The notes under the pieces: generated by a model
Seen by the model: only the letters and a program-made list of their open reading frames with translations
What the model was told of the DNA's origin: nothing
The model's database searches: none
Made by a program: the position numbers and the translations under genes
NCBI GenBank assembly: GCA_020253445.1
Contig: JADCBP010000002.1
Coordinates: 100,294-164,293 of the forward strand
DNA: 64,000 nucleotides
From: Methylobacterium sp.
Lineage (GTDB): Bacteria > Pseudomonadota > Alphaproteobacteria > Rhizobiales > Beijerinckiaceae
Reading direction: 5' to 3'
In this document: positions 52,532 through 64,000 of the stretch, one piece after another
Layout of the letters: every line of letters begins with the position of its first letter
How positions within the stretch are numbered: the stretch's first letter is position 1

Positions 52532-53782
52532 TTAATGGGCAACCGCCGCGGCCGCTGCCTCATCGATGAGGCGGCCGGTGCGAAAACGATCCATGGTGAA
52601 GGGAGCCGCGATGGCATTGGGTTCGCCGCGCGCCACGAGATCGGCAAAGACATGGCCGGAGCCCGGCGTCGCCTTGAACCCGCCCGTGCCCCAACCGCAA
52701 TTGACGAACAGACCCGGCACCGGCGTCTTGCCGATGATGGGCGAGCGATCCGGCGTCACGTCGACGATACCGCCCCAGTTGCGCAGCATCCGGAGGCGAC
52801 GCACGGCCGGGAAAAGCTCGCAGATCGCGTCCAGCGTATGGGTGGCGATATGAAGCCCGCCGGTCTGCGAATAGGAGGTGTAGGCATCCGTCCCGGCACC
52901 GATGACCAGTTCGCCCTTGTCGGATTGCGACATGTAGGCATGGACCGTGTTCGACATCACCACGCAGGACATCATCGGCTTGACGGGCTCGGACACCAGC
53001 GCCTGCAACGGATAGCTTTCGAGCGGCATGCGCACCCCGGCCATCGCCATGATGACGGAGGTATGGCCTGCCGCGACGACCCCGATGCGCCTGGTGGCGA
53101 TGAAGCCCTTCGCCGTTTCAACCCCGGAAATGGCGCCCGAGGCGTCGCGCCGGATGCCGGTCACTTCACAATTCTGGATGATATCGACCCCGAGGCGATC
53201 CGCTCCACGGGCATAGCCCCAGGCTACCGCGTCATGGCGGGCCGTGCCGCCGCGCCGTTGCAACGAGGCCCCGATCACCGGATGGCGGATGTTCCTTTCG
53301 ATGTTGAGCAGCGGGCAGAATTCCTTCGCCTGCTCCGCACTCAGCCATTCATTGTCGATGCCGGCGAGGCGGTTTGCGTGCACATGGCGCTTGAAAACCT
53401 GCACATCGTGGAGGTTGTGCGCCAGCATCATCACCCCGCGCGGGGAATACATGACGTTGTAGTTCAACTCGTGACTGAGCCCTTCCCAGAGCTTCATCGC
53501 ATGTTCGTAGATGCCCTCTGATTCTTCCCAGAGGTAGTTGGAGCGGACAATCGTCGTGTTGCGCCCGGTGTTGCCGCCGCCGAGCCATCCCTTTTCCAGC
53601 ACAGCGATGTTCCGCAGGCCATGCTCCTTTGCCATGTAATAGGCTGTGGCGAGGCCATGCCCGCCCGCACCAACGATAATGGCGTCATAGGACGCTTTCG
53701 GCTCTGGCATTCGCCATTGGGCCGGCCAGTCTCGATTGCCCTTGAGGCCTTGCATGAAAACGGAGAGAGCGGAAAACTTCAT
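52532..53782 (-). CDS. soxB: Sarcosine oxidase beta subunit
   Basis: YDAIIVGAGGHGLATAYYMAKEHGLRNIAVLEKGWLGGGNTGRNTTIVRSNYLW. Confidence 0.96.
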   Translation of the reverse strand: MKFSALSVFMQGLKGNRDWPAQWRMPEPKASYDAIIVGAGGHGLATAYYMAKEHGLRNIAVLEKGWLGGGNTGRNTTIVRSNYLWEESEGIYEHAMKLWEGLSHELNYNVMYSPRGVMMLAHNLHDVQVFKRHVHANRLAGIDNEWLSAEQAKEFCPLLNIERNIRHPVIGASLQRRGGTARHDAVAWGYARGADRLGVDIIQNCEVTGIRRDASGAISGVETAKGFIATRRIGVVAAGHTSVIMAMAGVRMPLESYPLQALVSEPVKPMMSCVVMSNTVHAYMSQSDKGELVIGAGTDAYTSYSQTGGLHIATHTLDAICELFPAVRRLRMLRNWGGIVDVTPDRSPIIGKTPVPGLFVNCGWGTGGFKATPGSGHVFADLVARGEPNAIAAPFTMDRFRTGRLIDEAAAAAVAH

Positions 53783-53876
53783 GGCACGACGCTCCAAATT
53801 TTATCGAGCATGCGCGTCTTGGGCGATCAATTCGAGAATATTCCCGCCATTTGACTTGTAAATTATCCCCACCGGT

Positions 53877-54914
53877 TCAGGATTTGAAAAGACGGCGATC
53901 GGCTGGGGCTTCAGCGTGGGTGATATCGCCACGCTGGCGGATCCCTCGGGGGTTCACACCAAAACGCTTGCGATAGACACGGGCGAAATGCGCGCCATCG
54001 GCAAATCCCGTCATGGCGGCAATCTCGCCGATGCTGCGCTTCGTGTTCGAAATCAGCCAATTGCCATAGTCGAGCCGCATGGTGCGATAGGTTTCCGCCG
54101 GGCTGGCACCGAGTTCAATGCGGAACAACCGGTCGAGCTGCCGTTCGCTGACACCGATCCGGGCAGCGAGGTCGGCAATCGCGATGGGGTTGGCCATGGC
54201 CTGTTCCATGGCAAGAGCAGCCCGCCGGACGCGCGCATCCGCGGCTGTTGGCGCAACATGCGGTGTCGGCTGGGCCGAGTGGGCGGCGCGCTGCTCATCC
54301 AGCAGCATGACATTGAGGCTCTTTCTCGCCGCCCGTGCACCCACGTGCTTCTCGACCAGCTCTGCGGCAAGATCGACGACGCCGGCGCCACCCGAACAGG
54401 TGATCCGGTCGCCATCGATGACATAAAGCTGGTCGGCAATCGGCGCGACGCCGAATTCTTCGATAAAGTCGCTGCGATGATACCAGGAAACGCAGGTCTT
54501 GCGTTCTTCCAGGAGTCCGAGGCGCTTGAGGATGAACGAGCCCGTACAAACCCCGATCAGGGGTGTTCCCGCCGCTGCGGCTTGCCGGATATACTTCGCG
54601 GTGGCTTCATCGATCTGTTCGCCGCGATGCAGCAGGCCACCGACCACGACGATGTAGTGGAATTGCCTGGGGTCGGTCAGGCCGGCTTCCGGCACGATCT
54701 GCACGCCCGAACTCGAGGCAATCGCGTGCCCGGTCGCCGACATCACGACCCATTTGCAATGAATGGGGCGCGAGCGATCGCCTTCATCAGCGGCAAGACG
54801 GAGCGTATCGATGAAATTCGCAAAGGCGGTCAGGGTGAAATGGCGCGCCAGAACAAAACCCACGCGGAGGCGCGTTGCGGTGATATCGGGCTTCGGGGAG
54901 GCAACCGACGACAT
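53877..54914 (-). CDS. GlxA-family AraC-type regulator (DJ-1/PfpI-like plus HTH_18)
   Basis: VGFVLARHFTLTAFANFIDTLRLAADEGDRSRPIHCKW...; IADLAARIGVSERQLDRLFRIELGASPAETYRTMRLDYGNWLI. Confidence 0.93.
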   Translation of the reverse strand: MSSVASPKPDITATRLRVGFVLARHFTLTAFANFIDTLRLAADEGDRSRPIHCKWVVMSATGHAIASSSGVQIVPEAGLTDPRQFHYIVVVGGLLHRGEQIDEATAKYIRQAAAAGTPLIGVCTGSFILKRLGLLEERKTCVSWYHRSDFIEEFGVAPIADQLYVIDGDRITCSGGAGVVDLAAELVEKHVGARAARKSLNVMLLDEQRAAHSAQPTPHVAPTAADARVRRAALAMEQAMANPIAIADLAARIGVSERQLDRLFRIELGASPAETYRTMRLDYGNWLISNTKRSIGEIAAMTGFADGAHFARVYRKRFGVNPRGIRQRGDITHAEAPADRRLFKS

Positions 54915-54955
54915 TTCGATCAGCTTGCGCCAAGGTGCGGCGCGTTGCAATAACC

Positions 54956-56011
54956 TCAGGCCTGAGCCGAGGCGACAAGGGTCCCCGCTTCCGGCTGCCA
55001 GGCGACGAAGGTCCGTTGTCCGGGCATGAAGGGCGATTGTGCCTCGCCACGCACCTGAAGACGCGTATCGTCGTCCAGCCGCACCAGATAATCAATGAAC
55101 GATCCACGGTATGTGAGTGTCTCGACGGTCGCTTCCGTGGCGTTCATTTTGCCATTCATCGGCTGAGACGAGAGGCTCATGTGCTCCGCCCGAAGCGCGA
55201 GAAGGCCCTCACCTCGGATCGGGGATGCCTTGTCGATGGCGATGCTCATGCCGTTTCGGAGCTGCCCTCGCCCTTCGCCGTCGATCCTGACCGGAACCAG
55301 ATTGGCGAACCCCATGAAATCCGCGACGAATGCCGAAGCCGGCCCCTCGAACACCTCGCGAGGGGTCCCGATCTGCTCGACCTTGCCCGCACTCATCACG
55401 ACGAGGCGATCGGAAACAGAAAGCGCCTCGTCCTGATCATGCGTAACGAAGATCGTTGTCAGGGCGAGCGATTTCTGCAGCAGTCGGATCTCGGTCTTCA
55501 TTTCCTGTCGAAGCTTGGCATCGAGATTGGAGAGCAGCTCATCCAGAAGCAGGACAATGGGCTCGATGACCAGCGCGCGCCAAGGCGACGCGCTGCTGCT
55601 GGCCGCCCGAGAGTTGCTTGGGCAGCCGGTCGGCGAGGTGGGCAAGACGAACCCGGCTCAGTGCCGTGTTGACCCGGCTTGCGATCTCGACTTGGCGATC
55701 TTCCGCATTTCAAGCCCGAACGCGCCATTCTCCGCCACCGTCATGTGCGGAAAGAGGGCATAGTTCTGGAAAACGAAACCCATATTGCGTTTGGCCGGTG
55801 GCAGGCGTGTCACGTCGCTTCCGCCGACAAGGATGCGGCCGGACGTGACATCCACAAAGCCGCCGATCATTCGCAACGTGGTGGTCTTTCCGCAACCGGA
55901 GGGGCCCGGGAAGGTGACCAGTTCCCCCTCCTCGATCCTGAGGCTGGTTGCTTGAACCGCAACGACATCGCCATACTGCTTGCAGACGTCCGAGAGCACG
56001 ATTTCTGACAT
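54956..56011 (-). pseudogene. PotA-like ABC transporter ATP-binding protein with two apparent frameshifts
   Basis: Walker A GPSGCGKTTTLRM in ORF 55658-56011, Walker B/D-loop [17 protein letters not shown] in ORF 54956-55645; signature [13 protein letters not shown] only in the third frame between them. Confidence 0.85.
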
Positions 56012-56041
56012 GACACGTCCTTCAGAATGCGCGGTTGAGCT

Positions 56042-59354
<3,313 letters not shown>

Positions 59355-59488
59355 TCTGAACCATCAGGGCTTGATCCGCCCGAGAATGCGAGGCTTATCG
59401 CCGCCAACCTGCGCGATAATCTCCTCTCCCGAGGCCGGAACCTGCCGGCAGGCCTGGCATCTGAGCCGGCTTTCCCTCGCGGCCGGCT

Positions 59489-60508
59489 TCAGCGCACGGG
59501 CGGCGCGAAGAGGATGCCACCTTCGCTCCAGAGCTGGTTCAACCCGCGCGGGATGCCTAAACGGGAACCCGTGCCCACATTGCGCTCATAGAGTTCGGCA
59601 TAGTTCCCCACGGCCTCGATGGCCCGGCGCGCCCAGTCATCCGAGAGGCCGAGCATCTTGCCAAGCCCGCCTTCCGCACCGATGAGGCGGCGCACATCCG
59701 GCTTGTTCGATTGCGCGGCGGCGGTAAGCGTTTTGGTGGAAACGCCGAGTTCCTCGGCATTGATCAGCGCGAAGGCCACCCATTTCACGACCATGTGCCA
59801 GCGCATGTCATCCGCGCGCGTCACGGGGCCGAGGGGTTCCTTCGAAATGATATCCGGCAGGATCACGGCATCGCCGGGTTTCTCGAGCTTCAGGCGCTCG
59901 GCGAACAGGCCGGAATTATCAGTGGTCATCGCCTCGCATTCGCCCTTGGCGAAGCCCGCCAACGTGGCCGCCGAATCCGGGAAAACCTTCAGTTCCACCG
60001 TCATGGCGTTCGCCGCGAAATAATCGCGCGCCACGTTCTGGCTCGTCGTGCCGGCCTGCACGCAGACCTTCTTGCCGCCGAGTTCGAGCGCGGAGGTGAT
60101 GTTCGTGTTTCTGCGCACCATGAAGCCCTGGCCGTCATGGAACAGCACGCCCGCGAAGATGAGACCAAGCTCCGCCTCACGCTGCAGGGTCCAGGTGGAA
60201 TTGCGCGACAGGATATCGATCTTGCCCGACTTCAGCGCCTCGAAACGCTCGGAAGCCGAGAGCGGCAAGAAGCTCACGCGATCCGCGTTGCCGAGCACGG
60301 CCGCCGCCACGGCGCGGCAGAAATCGACGTCGAACCCGGCCCATTTTCCGTCCTGCTGGAAGGAAAAGCCATAAAGGCCCATGCTCACGCCGCATTGCAG
60401 CGTGCCACGCTGGCGCACCTGCTCCAGCGTGCCGGATTGCGCCACAGCGCCGGAGGCTAGGCCCAGAAAGACGACTGAGGCGGCCGCGAGGCTCTTGCGC
60501 CAGGACAT
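59489..60508 (-). CDS. Amino-acid ABC transporter substrate-binding protein (AapJ-like)
   Basis: TLEQVRQRGTLQCGVSMGLYGFSFQQDGKWAGFDVDFCRAVAAAVLG...ILSRNSTWTLQREAELGLIFAGV. Confidence 0.92.
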   Translation of the reverse strand: MSWRKSLAAASVVFLGLASGAVAQSGTLEQVRQRGTLQCGVSMGLYGFSFQQDGKWAGFDVDFCRAVAAAVLGNADRVSFLPLSASERFEALKSGKIDILSRNSTWTLQREAELGLIFAGVLFHDGQGFMVRRNTNITSALELGGKKVCVQAGTTSQNVARDYFAANAMTVELKVFPDSAATLAGFAKGECEAMTTDNSGLFAERLKLEKPGDAVILPDIISKEPLGPVTRADDMRWHMVVKWVAFALINAEELGVSTKTLTAAAQSNKPDVRRLIGAEGGLGKMLGLSDDWARRAIEAVGNYAELYERNVGTGSRLGIPRGLNQLWSEGGILFAPPVR

Positions 60509-60518
60509 GATGACCTCC

Positions 60519-61121
60519 TCAGACCTGCGGTCCGTGCCGGATGATGACTTTCGCGCCAACGGGCACGCGTTCGAAAAGGTCGATCACATCGCCATTGGCG
60601 AGGCGGAAACAGCCGGAGGAGATCGCCTGTCCGATCGTTTCCGGCTGGTTGGTGCCGTGAATGCGATAGACCGTGGAGCCGAGATAAAGCGCCCGTGCGC
60701 CCATGGGGTTGCCCGGTCCGCCGGCCATGAAGCGTGGCAGATAGGGTTGGCGCTGGATCATCTCGGGCGGCGGGGTCCAGTCCGGCCACTCGGCCTTGCG
60801 CGACACCTTCTGGAGGCCCGCCCACTGAAAGCCCTCGCGCCCCACGCCGATGCCGTAGCGAAGCGCTCGGTTGTTCCCCATGACGACGTAAAGGAAGCGC
60901 TCGGAGGTGTGGATCACCAACGTGTTCGGAGGCTCATTCGTTCGGAAGAACACCATCTGGCGCGCATAGGGGCCATCCTCGATCACCGTCTCGGCGGTGG
61001 AGACGCGGCCTGGCTCATCCCCGATATCCATGGTTTCAGGCGGCGGCGCGCGCCCCTGCCCCACAGCCGGGATGGCCGCAAGGCTCGCGAAAAACGCGAG
61101 AAGCAGCGGAAAACGCATCAC
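60519..61121 (-). CDS. L,D-transpeptidase (YkuD)
   Basis: NTLVIHTSERFLYVVMGNNRALRYGIGVGREGFQWAG...IHGTNQPETIGQAISSGCFRLANGDVIDLFERV. Confidence 0.95.
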   Translation of the reverse strand: MMRFPLLLAFFASLAAIPAVGQGRAPPPETMDIGDEPGRVSTAETVIEDGPYARQMVFFRTNEPPNTLVIHTSERFLYVVMGNNRALRYGIGVGREGFQWAGLQKVSRKAEWPDWTPPPEMIQRQPYLPRFMAGGPGNPMGARALYLGSTVYRIHGTNQPETIGQAISSGCFRLANGDVIDLFERVPVGAKVIIRHGPQV

Positions 61122-61133
61122 TCGGACCTCTCC

Positions 61134-61619
61134 TCACTTGCAGCGGACATAAATGAAGGTGCCGTAGCGGTTATGGATCTCGGGATCGACAAAACGCATC
61201 ACCAACTGGTCGTTCGAGGCGGAGAGTATGACGCGATCCTGCCAATCGCCGGGCGGTGCCTCGAAGCCCAGATAGGTCTTGCCATCCGAAGCGCCCTTGA
61301 GGCGCAGTTCGTAGAGCTTGGGATCATCCGCCGCGTGCATCATCACGCCGTTCCGCGGCCCGGCAGTGATGTCATAGGGCTGGCGGCTGCAGAAGGAGCG
61401 CGCCTGCGCGGTGGCGCGCGCGCGGTCCTTCTCCTCGCGGAAGGAGGCAACACCCCAGCGCCCGATGAGCATCTCGCGCGTGATTTCCGTTGGACGCTCG
61501 GTCAGAGAAGAAGCCGAGGCGCCGCTCGCGGGATCACCATCCGAGGTTTCCTGCAACGAAGCACAGCCCGAGACGGCCAGTGCGACACCCAGAACCAAGG
61601 CAACGAACCGAATTGTCAT
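61134..61619 (-). CDS. Conserved hypothetical lipoprotein
   Basis: Lipobox AVSGC; RPTEITREMLIGRWGVASFREEKDRARATAQARSFCSRQPYDI. Confidence 0.75.
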   Translation of the reverse strand: MTIRFVALVLGVALAVSGCASLQETSDGDPASGASASSLTERPTEITREMLIGRWGVASFREEKDRARATAQARSFCSRQPYDITAGPRNGVMMHAADDPKLYELRLKGASDGKTYLGFEAPPGDWQDRVILSASNDQLVMRFVDPEIHNRYGTFIYVRCK

Positions 61620-62083
61620 GACGCCCCCGAAAAAAAGCCCTGAGCGTCAGGTTTCAGGCGACCCCTCCCCGCGAGCTTCCATGCAAAAAACCACGCGCAT
61701 CCGGAATTGTCAAAACCTGCGCGGACCCTGGATGTCAGGGGCGGGGCTTGCGCCGGTTCCGCGCCATTCGTTCCTGCACAATCTCGATCGTGCAAGAGAA
61801 TTCGGCCGGGACGTGGCGATCGTGAAGCACGTCACCACGGTCTGCGCGCTGGCGAGGACGGATCGGGCGTTTTTGCGCGATGCCAAGAATTTCTTGCGCT
61901 TTCTGCGCGCCTCAAAGCAAAGCCGTGGCACTCCATCAAAATCATAACATGATGTTCGGTTCAGCGCATGAAGTGGTCGTTGCGTTCGGTTTCCGGGCCG
62001 TGTTTTATCCCGCTTGGAACCCGGGAAGTTGCCGGCACAAGGCAACCGCTGGACGGGAAGCAAGAAGAAGAGGGAGGATAGCC

Positions 62084-63217
62084 ATGGATCGCCGAATGTT
62101 CGTCGCGGCTGCGGCCGTGCTCTGCCTGTCGCCAGCGCTGGCGCAGGACAGGGTGAAGCTCGTCAATGTGGTGGAACTTTCCGGCGCTGGCGCGACCGCC
62201 GGCACTAACTGGAAGAACGGCATCGATATCGCCGTCGCCGAAATCAATGCCAGGGGCGGCATCCTCGGACGGCAGATCGAGATCGTGCATTACGATACGC
62301 AGACGAACCCGGGCAATACCCGCGCCGCCGTGCAGCGGGCGATCGATGAAGGCACCTATGCGGTGCTTGGCCCGGTCTTCTCCGGTCCGATCGGCGCCTC
62401 GATGCAGATTTCCCAGCGTGCCGAGATCGCGCAGATTGTCGGCGGCGAGGCTGCGGGCCTCACGAAGCAGGGCAACCCCTACATCTTCCGCACCTCGCTG
62501 AGCCAGGCAGCCGCGATGCCGAAGATCGCCGCCTATCTCCAGAACGACGTCAAGGCAAAGACCGTCGCGGTCGTCTGGGTGAACAACGATTTCGGCAAGG
62601 GCGGCCGCGACGCGATCCTCCCCGAGCTTGAGAAGCGCGGCATCAGGGTCGTGGCGGATGTCTCGACCGAGCAGGGCCAGGCGGATTTCACCTCCGATGC
62701 CATCAAGGTGAAGAACGCGAACGCCGATTCGGTGTTCGTCTATCTGAACGAGGAGGAGAGTGCCCGGTTCCTGCGCGCCGCGAAGCAGCAGGGCATCGAC
62801 AAGCCGATGATCGGTGAAACGACGCTGCTCGGCGCGAGGGTGATCGAGCTTGCGGGCGACGCCGCCAACGGCGTGCGTGGCCATGTCGGCCTCTCGATCG
62901 ACGCGCCGGTGCCGGCTTTCCAGGATTTCGGCAGGAAGTTCCAGCAGCGCTTCAACTCTTTCTCCGACCATAATGGCCTGAAGGGCTACATGGCGGTCTA
63001 CATGGTGAAATGGGCCACCGAGAAGCAGAAGAAGTTCGACAGGAAGGGCCTCGCCGACACGCTTCGTGGCGCGCGCATTACCCCGAAGGACGAGCCCGGC
63101 ATCATGATCGAAACCAGGATCGAGCAGAATGGCGACATTGACCGCGAGAGCTTCCTCGCCGAGGTCGTGGCGGGCAGGCAGGTGATCAAGCAGACCCTGC
63201 CGATGATCAACCCGTAA
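62084..63217 (+). CDS. Branched-chain amino-acid-type ABC transporter substrate-binding protein (LivK-like)
   Basis: VKLVNVVELSGAGATAGTNWKNGIDIAVAEINARGGILGRQIEIVHYDTQTNPGNTRAAVQRAID. Confidence 0.95.
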   Translation: MDRRMFVAAAAVLCLSPALAQDRVKLVNVVELSGAGATAGTNWKNGIDIAVAEINARGGILGRQIEIVHYDTQTNPGNTRAAVQRAIDEGTYAVLGPVFSGPIGASMQISQRAEIAQIVGGEAAGLTKQGNPYIFRTSLSQAAAMPKIAAYLQNDVKAKTVAVVWVNNDFGKGGRDAILPELEKRGIRVVADVSTEQGQADFTSDAIKVKNANADSVFVYLNEEESARFLRAAKQQGIDKPMIGETTLLGARVIELAGDAANGVRGHVGLSIDAPVPAFQDFGRKFQQRFNSFSDHNGLKGYMAVYMVKWATEKQKKFDRKGLADTLRGARITPKDEPGIMIETRIEQNGDIDRESFLAEVVAGRQVIKQTLPMINP

Positions 63218-63298
63218 TCCACACGGCTCCTCCCTCCATCGTCCCGGCCACCGCGCCGGGATGATCGGAAGCCCAGAAATACCCGGAGACGTAAAGCG

Positions 63299-64000
63299 AT
63301 GGCTGAATTCGTCGCCTATCTGATCGCGGGCCTCGCGACAGGTGCCATCTACGCGCTGGCCGCCATCGGCTTCACGCTGGTCTGGCAGACCTCGCAGACC
63401 ATCAATTTCGCGCAAGGCGAATTCGTGATGCTCCCGGCGATCCTCATCCTTGCTCTGGTCAAGCTCGCGGGCGCGCCGTTCTGGTTCGCGGCCACGCTGG
63501 GTGTCGGGCTGTTCATCGCGCTCTTCGGCTGGGGCTTCAAGATCGCCATCGTCGATCCGATGATCCGCCACGGCGTGCTTCCGCTGGCGATCGCCACCAT
63601 GGCGCTGGCGATCATCATGAAGGAAGGCGCGAAGGACGGTTTCTCGGCGGAAGCGCAGAGCTTCCCGTCCCTGCTTCCGGCCCAGACGCTGAGCTTCATG
63701 GGGATTTCCATCTCGCTGCAGCATGTCGCGATCATCATCGTGGCTTCAGTGGCGATCAGCGGGCTGCAATGGTTCGTCACGCGCACCCGCACGGGCCGGC
63801 AGATGCAGGCGGCTGCGCAGAACCCCGGCGTGGCGCTCATCCTCGGCATTCCCGTGGCGCGAATGGTGATGCTGACCTTCCTCATCAATGCGGGGCTGGC
63901 CGCGCTTGCTTCCGTGCTGATCTCGCCGATCTATCTTGCGAAATTCTCGAATGGCGAGGTCATCGGCCTCTTCGCCTTCATCGCGGCCATTGTCGGCGGC
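63299..64000 (+). CDS. Branched-chain amino-acid-type ABC transporter permease (LivH-like), truncated by window end
   Basis: MAEFVAYLIAGLATGAIYALAAIGFTLVWQTSQTINFAQGEFVMLPAILILALVK; open to window end. Confidence 0.95.
   Translation, partial: MAEFVAYLIAGLATGAIYALAAIGFTLVWQTSQTINFAQGEFVMLPAILILALVKLAGAPFWFAATLGVGLFIALFGWGFKIAIVDPMIRHGVLPLAIATMALAIIMKEGAKDGFSAEAQSFPSLLPAQTLSFMGISISLQHVAIIIVASVAISGLQWFVTRTRTGRQMQAAAQNPGVALILGIPVARMVMLTFLINAGLAALASVLISPIYLAKFSNGEVIGLFAFIAAIVGG

Noticed and set aside
61961-63724. 587-aa minus ORF antisense to livK-livH
   Set aside because: R/H/D/E-rich mirror frame of clear transporter genes.

Overview
This is a GC-rich alphaproteobacterial (Hyphomicrobiales-like) chromosomal window with about 67 protein-coding genes or clear gene remnants, plus one tRNA. 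About 8.7-31 kb is the core synteny block seen around alphaproteobacterial chromosome origins: secB-dnaQ-coaE-aroE-maf-PPSR | hemE-hemJ-rho-mnmE-mnmG-rsmG-parA-parB-holA-lptE-leuS. The 400-bp PPSR/hemE gap is a candidate oriC. Two parS sequences lie inside coding sequence: a perfect one at the mnmG start codon and a near-perfect one in rsmG. Other core blocks are murJ/hslU/membrane protein/hslV, his genes, coaA, cell-envelope genes (mltA, LDT, lolA, ftsK), glnK-amtB, tesB, a ubiH-like hydroxylase and a cnoX-like thioredoxin. From a tRNA-Gly(GCC) at 45.6 kb to about 58 kb the window looks accessory: two decayed transposase fragments, a DUF4399 gene divergent from an ECF sigma/anti-sigma pair, a heterotetrameric sarcosine oxidase operon followed by a stub resembling L-serine dehydratase, a GlxA-type regulator, an ABC ATPase with two apparent frameshifts, and divergent katG/oxyR. 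The most unusual non-coding signal is a dispersed hairpin repeat (four copies seen) with compensatory arm changes; three copies overlap the stop codon of a neighbouring gene. I found no CRISPR array, prophage, or convincing wholly new defence or biosynthetic system. All calls come from reading the sequence and the supplied ORFs; no searches were run.
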